Shown: piece by piece, positions 30,301-36,626 of the stretch
Numbering within the stretch: the stretch's first letter is position 1
How the letters are laid out: each line of letters begins with the position of its first letter
Origin: an uncultured Holophagaceae bacterium
GTDB taxonomy: Bacteria; Acidobacteriota; Holophagae; Holophagales; Holophagaceae
DNA: 64,000 nucleotides
Assembly: GCA_903913215.1 (NCBI GenBank)
Contig: CAIWKE010000012.1
Span: 62,001-126,000, forward strand
Reading direction: 5' to 3'
The notes under the pieces: model-generated
What the model was told of the DNA's origin: nothing
The model's input: only the letters and a program-made list of their open reading frames with translations
Database searches by the model: none
Position numbers and translations under genes: made by a program

Positions 30301-31122
30301 GGCACCCTTCCCAGCAAGACCGCCATCCTGAACGTCGGTACCGCTCCTACCATCACCGCCCAACCCCTCAATGCCCTGGTTCTGGCCGGACGGACCGCCA
30401 CCTACTCTGTGTCGGTCTCAGGCAGCGGCCCCCTGAGCTACCAGTGGCAACGCAACGGCATGGCCATTTCCGGCGCCACCCTGCCCACCTACACCACACC
30501 CGCCCTGGTAGCCACGGATGGCGGCTGCTATTTCCTGGTGACGATCAGCAACGGCTTCGGCACGGTCACCAGCACCATGGCTCAGCTTGGCATCGGCTCT
30601 GCCCCCAGCCTCACGACCCAGCCCATGAACGCCTGGCTGTCCGTGGGCAGAACCCTCCTCCTCGGCGCCACGGCCACCGGCACCGGCCCCCTGGGCTACC
30701 AGTGGTCGAAGAATGGCAAGTCCATCCCCGGTGCCACCGCGTCGACCTACCTGACCCCGGCGGCCACCCTCGCGGATCAGGGCTGCACCTACGCGGTCAC
30801 CATCTCCAACAGCCTGGGCACCGCTTCCGGCACCATCGCAAACATGAACATCGGCTCTGCGCCCACCATCACCCAGCAGCCAGCCAACGCCCTGGCCCCC
30901 GTCGGCGGGAAGGCCACCTACTCCGTCACCTGTGCCGGCAGTGGAACCATGAGCTACCAGTGGTCCAGAAATGGCGTGGCCATCCCCGGCGCCACCCTGC
31001 CCACCTACACCACTCCGGCCCTCAAACCCACCGATGCCGGTTGCTACTTCCTCGTCACCATCACGAATGGGTTCGGCGCCGTCACCAGCACCATGGCCCA
31101 GTTGAGGGTCGGTCCCGCCTAA
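27358..31122 (+). CDS. Secreted M4 (thermolysin-family) metalloprotease with eight Ig-like repeats
   Basis: A 1254-residue secreted zinc protease. A signal peptide (TTLCLPLILGAGLLWG) is followed by an FTP/PepSY-type propeptide to about residue 215. The M4 catalytic domain has the zinc motif HEISH at 376-380 and the third ligand Glu400 in GGLNEANSDIFG. Its C-terminal half ends with NGMAGMGNDQAAAIWYRALTTYL near residue 515. Residues 560-1254 are eight tandem Ig-like modules of about 86 residues (each with Y/FQW and a TPxxxxxDxG segment), probably for cell-surface or substrate binding. It likely degrades extracellular protein. It stands alone between the CoA-transferase gene and a convergent operon. 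Confidence 0.92.
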   Translation: MPRISALSTTLCLPLILGAGLLWGQAPAEATPTPEAVLHLMARRDALGLDADHAFRIRHAHSDHLGQSHSHVRQFYQGVRVWGGEAITHQDRRGLMQPITNALYDNIQLNVRPSMGENEALHIAQLDLNPKGAFALTPTVELVVYPEPGKDVHPALFQFLEEDPEAPPSRSRVGRYALAYHLHTELDNAQDGLRHTDFLVDAHTGAILKRWETLHTTATSGTGKSQYSGVVALDANATGSGFELRDLSRGKGGTFGNNVVTDLAHGSTSSTSSGQIYTSSGSTWGDGTNYIKGGPTTSANGQTAAVDAMYGLMKAWDFYKFVMGRNGIDGLGTATYARVHVGVGYDNAYWSDSCFCMTYGDGTQFTTLTALDVAGHEISHGVCAATADLNYEGESGGLNEANSDIFGTLVEFYARGGSGTTIGNAGGNWTIGEQLRAKPLRYMYKPSLDGISPDAWSPNLGSLDVHYSSGPMNRCFYFLSQGATPTGQTSSSYLPNGMAGMGNDQAAAIWYRALTTYLTSRSDYAAARAAAIRAARDLYGVGSPQEQVVWNAFAAIHVGSPWADASPAILTQPADQAVPIGKSAQFTVSAVGTGPLAYQWKRNGLAIPSAKAAFYATPATTAADNESTYSVTITNSLGYVTSASARLRVGYAPAITGQPTSALALLGRTATFKVSGTGTGPLSFQWKRDGLALAGANTPSYTTPPVTTTDTGASFLAEVSNDFGTCTSTPALLSVGWSPTISTEPADLAVLLGSPATFTVLATGSGALSYQWRKNGVAIPGATSATYTTPANRLLDSGSTYYVVIANTIGTISSRSATLSVGTAPLITTQPTGVLGLIGRTAAFSVTATGTGTLSYQWLRNSVALPGATSPTYITPTLTASDNGACYTVTVRNAYGTANSAMGQLILGYVPVITSQPANAWASVGRPALFGVTVNGTGTVTYQWMKNGVAIPGATSATYTTPGTTLADHGSSFCVNVSNSLGTLPSKTAILNVGTAPTITAQPLNALVLAGRTATYSVSVSGSGPLSYQWQRNGMAISGATLPTYTTPALVATDGGCYFLVTISNGFGTVTSTMAQLGIGSAPSLTTQPMNAWLSVGRTLLLGATATGTGPLGYQWSKNGKSIPGATASTYLTPAATLADQGCTYAVTISNSLGTASGTIANMNIGSAPTITQQPANALAPVGGKATYSVTCAGSGTMSYQWSRNGVAIPGATLPTYTTPALKPTDAGCYFLVTITNGFGAVTSTMAQLRVGPA
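29053..31119 (+). repeat. Eight tandem ~258-bp repeats encoding Ig-like modules
   Basis: Module starts recur about every 258 bases, near 29056, 29314, 29573, 29830, 30088, 30346, 30604 and 30862. Short blocks such as GCCATCCCCGGTGCCACC are nearly identical among several units, so the array probably grew by duplication and may recombine. Confidence 0.8.
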
Positions 31123-31152
31123 GAGGAAATCAATACCTCGGTGAGCATGACC

Positions 31153-31623
31153 TCAGTCGAGGTGGGTGACGATCCGAGACATCCGGCGGTGCTCTGATAG
31201 ATCCCAGATGTAGGCGGACCACTTGGTGTAGTCCTTGTTCGACTCGAACTCGACCTTGTAGGTCCGGCCGGGCCTCGCGTCAAAGGACAGATCAAACTCA
31301 TCGTAGCGCTGGGTCCGATTTTTCAGCTGATCCTTGTGGAACCGCAGGCTCAAGGTCTGTACGCCGGGCGCCAACTCAAGGAGGGACACACCCCCCTTGA
31401 ATGGGTGTTCATTGATCTTCGCCACATACAAGACACCTGTGTTGTCGAGTTGGAGCGCGGCCATATCGGGGGCGGAACGGACCGGGGCCGCGACAGGGGC
31501 AGCGACTGGGGTGGTGACCGGCTTGGGCTTGGGTTTGAATTTCAGCAGAAGGGGGGCACAGCCCGAGAGGCCTACCAGGGCCAAGCTTGTGATCAATCCG
31601 GCGATGGGGCGCCTTGGGGACAT
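31153..31623 (-). CDS. Putative lipoprotein
   Basis: A 156-residue protein with an N-terminal signal and lipobox LVGLSGC, so lipidation at Cys22 is expected. A Lys/Pro- then Val/Ala-rich linker (about 27-50) precedes a beta-rich domain (GVLYVAKINEHPFKGGVSLL, YKVEFESNKDYTKWSAYIW). The domain resembles short PEGA-like or DUF2057-like envelope domains, but I cannot assign it. It lies 12 bases after the STAS gene on the same strand, so it is the last gene of the MCP-STAS-lipoprotein operon. Confidence 0.7.
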   Translation of the reverse strand: MSPRRPIAGLITSLALVGLSGCAPLLLKFKPKPKPVTTPVAAPVAAPVRSAPDMAALQLDNTGVLYVAKINEHPFKGGVSLLELAPGVQTLSLRFHKDQLKNRTQRYDEFDLSFDARPGRTYKVEFESNKDYTKWSAYIWDLSEHRRMSRIVTHLD

Positions 31624-31635
31624 GGAGGATCCTTC

Positions 31636-31944
31636 CTAAGGCAGGATGCTGATGAGCCGATCGAAGTTCACCACCTTGAGCACCGTGGCCACCTGAGGCG
31701 AGGGGCGAATGATGGCCAGGGTCTTCTTGGCGAGGTCAGCCTTCTGCTTGAAGTGCAGGATCATGCCCAGGGCGCTGGAGTCCATGTAGTCCAGGGCGGA
31801 CATGTCCAGGTGGATCACCTGCACTTCGGGCAGGTCCAGGGCGGACATGGTGGCGGCACGGAAGTCTGGGTAGCTGCCGAAGGCCAAGCGACCTTCCAGG
31901 AACACCGTGGCGCACTGATGGTCGACCTGCATACGGAATCCCAT
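31636..31944 (-). CDS. STAS-domain protein (anti-sigma factor antagonist family)
   Basis: A 102-residue single STAS domain of the SpoIIAA/RsbV type. The core FLEGRLAFGSYPDFRAA leads to IHLDMSALDYMDSSALGMIL, where the DSSALG Ser is the expected phosphorylation site. Start ATG 31944 has AGGT upstream; a longer frame is open but unrelated to the family. Such proteins release partners from anti-sigma factors or bind stressosome and MCP complexes. It is translated seven bases after a soluble MCP-like protein and has no RsbW kinase or sigma factor beside it, so the partner is unclear. Confidence 0.85.
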   Translation of the reverse strand: MGFRMQVDHQCATVFLEGRLAFGSYPDFRAATMSALDLPEVQVIHLDMSALDYMDSSALGMILHFKQKADLAKKTLAIIRPSPQVATVLKVVNFDRLISILP

Positions 31945-31951
31945 GGTTACC

Positions 31952-33022
31952 TCAGAAGAGTTCAACATCGCCGGATTGCATGGACGCGGCCTTGACCGAA
32001 TCATGCTCGTCCTGGGCAAAGACCAGGAAGTCCCGGGTGGCCTGCACCAGCAGAGCCTCCAGGGGCTGGGTGCCACTGGCCACGGCCTCGGCCAGGCTCC
32101 GGGTCCGAAGGGCGAAGGTGCTCAAGTGCTCGGAACCCTGGGTCACTCTCAGCAGGATCTGGCGCACCATGTCCTCGAACTGCAGAGCCTGGATGGAGCG
32201 CGCCACCTGGTCCTTCACGTCCCTGCCGATGGCCTCCATTTGGACCACCAGCTGCTGGGCCCGGAGCTCGCTCTGGCTGATGGCACTCACCATGCGCTGG
32301 GCCAGCTGCTTGGATCGGATGATCTCGTTGAGGTCCTTGGACGCTATGATCTCTACTTGTGTGTTGGTGCGGTTCAGGGCCGCCTCGGTCTCCCGCACCT
32401 GGAGGGCCAGCTGGTCGCTGATCCGCCCACTGCGATCCGCCAGCTTCTGCACTTCCCCGGCCACCACAGAGAAACCCGCCCCGTATTGGCGGGCGTGGGC
32501 GGCCTCGATGCTGGCGTTGAGGGCCAGCATCTGGGTACGCTGGGCCACCTCGGCCAGCTCGCCCAGGGAACTGACCATGGACTCGGACGTGGCGCGGATG
32601 CCGTCCATCTCCTCCACCAGCTGGAAGCTGGACTGCCCGATTTCGAGCATGGCCTGCACGAAGAGGTCCAGGGTCCCCAGGATGGTGGCGGTGAACTGCT
32701 CTACCGACTGAGTGCCATCCTCGCCATCCAACTTCACCTCGAGCACCGTGCGGAGCTCCATGGAAAGGCCGTACTGCTCCCGGGCCAGGCTGTCGAGCTT
32801 CCGCAATGAGCCGCCAAAGCCTTCCACGGCCTCGGCCATGAGCAGCTCTGCCTGTTTCAGCTTCAGTCCCTGGTCCTTGGCCGCGCCTTCCAGCACGGAG
32901 GCCTGGGCCATGAGGAGGTCCGCAAGCACCGGATTCACATCAGCCACGGACGATGTAGTTTCCAGGCCAATGGAAGGTGTCGTCCCCTCGGTGGGCTTGC
33001 CCCAGCTGAACACACCTGCCAC
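31952..33022 (-). CDS. Cytoplasmic methyl-accepting chemotaxis-like protein
   Basis: A 356-residue protein with no membrane segment and no HAMP domain. The second half contains the MCP signalling tip, LNASIEAAHARQYGAGFSVV followed by AGEVQKLADRSG. An N-terminal helical domain (about 1-150) could be the sensor. A C-terminal region past the tip ends with Asp/Ser-rich residues. The start is GTG 33022 with AAGGAG six bases before it. No CheA/CheW pentapeptide tail is seen. It is the first gene of an operon with a STAS protein and a lipoprotein, and diverges from ruvA. Confidence 0.82.
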   Translation of the reverse strand: MAGVFSWGKPTEGTTPSIGLETTSSVADVNPVLADLLMAQASVLEGAAKDQGLKLKQAELLMAEAVEGFGGSLRKLDSLAREQYGLSMELRTVLEVKLDGEDGTQSVEQFTATILGTLDLFVQAMLEIGQSSFQLVEEMDGIRATSESMVSSLGELAEVAQRTQMLALNASIEAAHARQYGAGFSVVAGEVQKLADRSGRISDQLALQVRETEAALNRTNTQVEIIASKDLNEIIRSKQLAQRMVSAISQSELRAQQLVVQMEAIGRDVKDQVARSIQALQFEDMVRQILLRVTQGSEHLSTFALRTRSLAEAVASGTQPLEALLVQATRDFLVFAQDEHDSVKAASMQSGDVELF

Positions 33023-33179
33023 TCCACACTCCTTAAATGTCAGCGCACACCGGACCAGGGGCCGGGAACGCTCCTCCTTCCGGTATCGGGCCCGAAAGCA
33101 GGTGACTTGAATGCCGCGCAGTTCTTGAATCCTGGACAAAAGGAACCTGCATGCCCCGGCGCTTTTGTATGCTGGAGAC

Positions 33180-33767
33180 ATGATTGGACGACTGCGCGGG
33201 GAACTCATCCAGAAACTGCCCAACCTGGCCCTCGTGGAATGTGGCGGCGTGGGTTATGCCGCAGCCATCAGCCTCTCCACCTACGGCCTGCTGCCGGAGG
33301 TAGGCACACAGGTGGTGCTCCACACGGAGCTGCTGGTGCGGGAGAACGAGATCAGCCTCCTGGGGTTCTACACCACCCAGGAGCGGGAGCTGCACCGCCT
33401 CCTGGTGAAGGTGGATGGTGTGGGGCCCAAGCTGGCCCTGGCGGCCCTGGGCGCCCTCTCCCTGGAGGATCTGGTCCAGGCCATCCGGGGTCGGGATGTG
33501 AAGGCCCTCACGCGCATCCCGGGCGTGGGCAAGAAAACTGCAGAAAAGATCTGCTTCGAGCTGTCGGAAAAGCTGGGGGGCCTCACGGGCCTCGATGGCC
33601 TCTCTGGCATCCCCAGCGGCGATCCCTGGGAGGAGAGCCTGCGCTCCGCCCTCACCAACCTTGGCTTCAAAGAAGACGTGGTGCTGCCAGTGGTGGCCGA
33701 GCTCCGCGCCGCGAAGCCGCCCCTGGCGGAGGCCATCCGGCAAGCTTTGAAAGCCCTGCAGCGATGA
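33180..33767 (+). CDS. ruvA: Holliday junction branch migration protein RuvA
   Basis: RuvA binds Holliday junctions and loads the RuvB helicase. The 195-residue protein has an OB-fold domain I (MIGRLRGELIQKLPNLALVE), the HhH domain II (LVKVDGVGPKLALAALGALS and LTRIPGVGKKTAEKICFEL), and domain III at the C-terminus (ALTNLGFKEDVVLPVV). ATG 33180 begins with the family's MIGRLRG; a TTG five codons earlier is less likely. ruvB and ruvC are not adjacent. The stop overlaps the dehydrogenase start by ATGA. Confidence 0.95.
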   Translation: MIGRLRGELIQKLPNLALVECGGVGYAAAISLSTYGLLPEVGTQVVLHTELLVRENEISLLGFYTTQERELHRLLVKVDGVGPKLALAALGALSLEDLVQAIRGRDVKALTRIPGVGKKTAEKICFELSEKLGGLTGLDGLSGIPSGDPWEESLRSALTNLGFKEDVVLPVVAELRAAKPPLAEAIRQALKALQR

Positions 33768-34699
33768 GCACCCGCATTCTCTCCACATCTCCCCTGGTGG
33801 GCCCTGCCCTGAGTGAACTGGCCACCCGTTTCCCGGACCTGCTCCTGGCGCCCTTCCGCTCCCCGGCGTGGAACTCGGCCCTGGCCGAGGCCGAGGCCCT
33901 GGTGGTGGTGCTATCCAATCCCATCACCGAGGCCGATCTGACCGCAGCGCCGCACCTGAAGGTCATCGGCACCCTCTCCGTGGGCGTGAACCACCTGCCG
34001 GTGGCCGCCTGTCAGGCCCGGGGCATCGCCATTGTGAGCACCCCTGGCGTCCTGACAGACGCCACCGCCGACATCGCCCTGACCCTGCTCCTGGCCCTCA
34101 CCCGACGCGTGGCCGAGGGCGAGGCCCTGGTGCGCTCAGGCCAATGGCAGGGCTGGGCCCCAGATCAGCTTCTGGGCCCTGCTCTGGCGGGCAAGGCCTG
34201 CGGCATCCTCGGCAGCGGCCCCATCGGCCTGGCCTTCGCACATCGCGTCTGGGCCCTGGGTATGACCCCGCTGTTCTGGGATCGCGACGGCTCTGGCGGT
34301 ACCGTGTACTTCGGCGGTGGTCAAGCCCCCCGGCTGCCCCTGGCGGAGCTGCTGCCCCGCTCCGCAGTGTTATCCCTGCACTGCCCCCTCACCGAGCAGA
34401 CCCGCGGCCTGCTGGACCGAGCCCACCTGGAGCAGCTCCCCGCGGGCGCCGTGCTCATCAATACCGCCCGGGGCGGCATCTTCGACGAGCACGCCGCCAT
34501 GGACCTGCTGGACTCTGGTCGGCTGGGCGGCGTGGGCCTCGATGTCTACGAGGGCGAGCCCAAGCTCAATCCCCGTTGGCTCCAGGCCCCGCGCACCGTG
34601 CTGCTGCCCCATCTGGGCTCCGCCACCGTGGAGACCCGGGAGGCCATGGCCCAGATGCTTTGTGATGGGCTGGCCAAGGCATTGACCACCTGCCGGTGA
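33764..34699 (+). CDS. D-2-hydroxyacid dehydrogenase (glyoxylate/hydroxypyruvate reductase-like)
   Basis: A 311-residue NAD(P)-dependent D-2-hydroxyacid dehydrogenase. The substrate loop is TLSVGVNHLP. The Rossmann glycine motif is GILGSGPIGLAFAHRV near residue 147. The catalytic Arg is in NTARGGIFD, Glu in DVYEGEP, and His in LLPHLGSATVETRE. The pattern is closest to glyoxylate/hydroxypyruvate reductases rather than SerA, which has a C-terminal ACT domain that is absent here. It is coupled to ruvA by ATGA, a likely chance operon partner. The exact substrate is unknown. Confidence 0.88.
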   Translation: MSTRILSTSPLVGPALSELATRFPDLLLAPFRSPAWNSALAEAEALVVVLSNPITEADLTAAPHLKVIGTLSVGVNHLPVAACQARGIAIVSTPGVLTDATADIALTLLLALTRRVAEGEALVRSGQWQGWAPDQLLGPALAGKACGILGSGPIGLAFAHRVWALGMTPLFWDRDGSGGTVYFGGGQAPRLPLAELLPRSAVLSLHCPLTEQTRGLLDRAHLEQLPAGAVLINTARGGIFDEHAAMDLLDSGRLGGVGLDVYEGEPKLNPRWLQAPRTVLLPHLGSATVETREAMAQMLCDGLAKALTTCR

Positions 34700-34727
34700 T
34701 ACCCTGAGGGTCATCACGAGGCATCCC

Positions 34728-36269
34728 ATGGCACGTCCCTGGCTCAAGTTGTTAGATCCCGCTTTGACGGCCCTCAGGGCCGCCGCAGGCACCTCCTTCG
34801 AAGATCGCCTGGTGCTGGCCCGGGCACTCAATGGCCGGGCCCGCCACCTGGAGGCCCAGGAGATCCTCGATCAGCTGCTGGCCGAAGATCGCGCCCACGT
34901 GGATGCCTGGTTCGAGCGCCTGCTCTGCTTCAGCAACCACGATGGCGACGAAGAAGGCGCCGAGCTGCTGGCGCAGCTGGAGTCCCTCCACGATGAGAAC
35001 CCCACTGAGAGTGGCCACCTCCGCAACCTCGGCTACCTGCTTCTACTGCGGCAGGATCCCGATGGCGCCGAAACAGACCTGCAGGAATCCCTGGCCCTGA
35101 ATGGCCAGGATCCCAAGACACTGGAGCTGATAGGGCTCGTGCAGCTGCACCTGAACCACCCCGCCGAGGCCAAGGCCTGGCTGCTGAAGGCCCTCAGCCT
35201 TAATCCAAAGGATCCCCGCACCTTGCGCCTGATGGCCATTGCCATGGAACAGCTTGGCGATCTGGCCGGGGCCGAGACCCAGCTGGTGGCGGCCCTCAGC
35301 GCCGAACAAAACTACTACTGGGGCTGGCATGCCCTGGGCGAGCTGCTGCTCAAGCGTGGCGATCTGGCCGAGGGCCTGCGCTGCATCCAGCGGGCCCGCA
35401 GTCTGCATGTGGCGGATCCCGCCAGCTATTTCATTCTCGCGGAGATCTTCAGCGAGCAGGGGCATCTGGAACTGGCCCAGGGCCAACTGCACACCCTTAT
35501 GCTGCTGGTGCCCGCTGTGCCAGTGCTGGCTGAGGCCCAGGCCCTGCTGGGCGAGCTGAAGCTCGACATGGGTGACCGGGACGGCGCCGTCTCCTACTTC
35601 ACACTGGCCGCGGAGACCGACCCTGATGCCTCCAACCCGTGGGCCGCCCTCGGTGACATGGCTCGCGAAGAAGGTCGCTGGGATGACGCGCTCCGCTGCT
35701 ACCGCGAGGCCCTCATGCGCGAACCCGATGCCGCGGACCTCCAGGTCCAGTTGGGCTACGTGCTGGTGGAGACCCGTCAGGGTCCCGCCGCCGAGGCCGC
35801 CTTCCTCCAGGCTCTGGATCTGGATCCGGGCGAATACAGCGCCTATCTGGGCCTCTCCGAGGTCCACCGCTTTGCCAACCGCCGCGAGGAACAGATGGCG
35901 ATGGTCGACAAGGCCATGGCCCTGGCTCCCCAGGATGCAGATGTCTGGAACGCCAAGGGCGTGGCCCTGGAAGTGACCAAGCAGTGGAAGGAAGCCACCG
36001 AGGCGTACTACCGGGCCCTGGAGCTGGAGCCACACCACCGCAAGGCTGCCAACAATCTGGGCTTCGTACTTGAGAAGCGCATGAACAACGGAGAACCGGA
36101 ACTGCGGGCCCTGGCCACCGAGGCCTGGAAACAGCGGCTCCTGATCTGTCGCGAAGAAGGCCAGAGCCTCAAGATGGCCACCGAGCATTTGTCCCAACTC
36201 GGCGTCAGCGACGACACCATCCGGGAGTGGCTGCGGCCGGAATTCCTCCTGGCGGAATCCCAGGGCTAA
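34728..36269 (+). CDS. TPR-repeat protein
   Basis: A 513-residue soluble protein made almost wholly of tetratricopeptide repeats (about 12 units from residue 30 to 470, e.g. NPKDPRTLRLMAIAMEQLGDLAGAE). The N-terminus has no signal peptide. The C-terminal 60 residues (TEHLSQLGVSDDTIREWL) are not TPR and may be a separate helix pair. TPR arrays mediate protein-protein contacts, and no partner is indicated by neighbours. It starts 28 bases after the dehydrogenase stop and may be in the same transcript as ruvA. Confidence 0.88.
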   Translation: MARPWLKLLDPALTALRAAAGTSFEDRLVLARALNGRARHLEAQEILDQLLAEDRAHVDAWFERLLCFSNHDGDEEGAELLAQLESLHDENPTESGHLRNLGYLLLLRQDPDGAETDLQESLALNGQDPKTLELIGLVQLHLNHPAEAKAWLLKALSLNPKDPRTLRLMAIAMEQLGDLAGAETQLVAALSAEQNYYWGWHALGELLLKRGDLAEGLRCIQRARSLHVADPASYFILAEIFSEQGHLELAQGQLHTLMLLVPAVPVLAEAQALLGELKLDMGDRDGAVSYFTLAAETDPDASNPWAALGDMAREEGRWDDALRCYREALMREPDAADLQVQLGYVLVETRQGPAAEAAFLQALDLDPGEYSAYLGLSEVHRFANRREEQMAMVDKAMALAPQDADVWNAKGVALEVTKQWKEATEAYYRALELEPHHRKAANNLGFVLEKRMNNGEPELRALATEAWKQRLLICREEGQSLKMATEHLSQLGVSDDTIREWLRPEFLLAESQG

Positions 36270-36626
36270 AAACTCGTTCCAGCTACGTCACAGCCCTGTT
36301 TCTAGGTAGTTACATCGATGACCTTTGGGTATGTGGAAAAGCCTGTGGATTGGCCCTCTCGGCTGGCCCTAAATCCTGTCCAGAGATGGATTTCCCGGTT
36401 CGGCGGGAAGGGATTGTCATCAATGGATGTTTATTGTTTCCAATATTTAAATTAATGCTTATTGCCGAATGTACCGACCTGGCCCCAGTCCTAGGTTTTC
36501 CACATTTTCCATTTTCTTTCGCTTGACAAGAAAAAAGCCCTTGAAGCATGGGCGAGCCGAGGCGAAAACAGTTCCGTCAACCCTTTTCGTCACGAAATTG
36601 TCTCGACAAAATGGCTAGCCAAAACC
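36270..36626. other. AT-rich convergent intergenic region with DnaA-box-like sites
   Basis: A 357-base gap between the convergent TPR and smc genes with no credible gene. It holds TGTGGAAAA (36332-36340), TGTGGATTG (36344-36352) and TTTTCCACA (36496-36504), each close to the DnaA box TTATNCACA or its complement. Between them is a strongly AT-rich tract around 36429-36465. The minus-strand smc terminator also lies here. Two flanking genes converge, so the AT-richness is not explained by promoters. Confidence 0.5.
36531..36554 (-). terminator. Likely smc terminator
   Basis: Read on the minus strand, GCCC, a nine-base loop and GGGC are followed by TTTTTT, about 75 bases past the smc stop. The 4-bp stem is short, so the call is tentative. 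Confidence 0.4.

Noticed and set aside
36227-36549. Two small open frames (about 80-100 residues) in the AT-rich gap by smc
   Set aside because: They lack ribosome-binding sites, overlap each other on opposite strands, and their composition is unlike the other genes.
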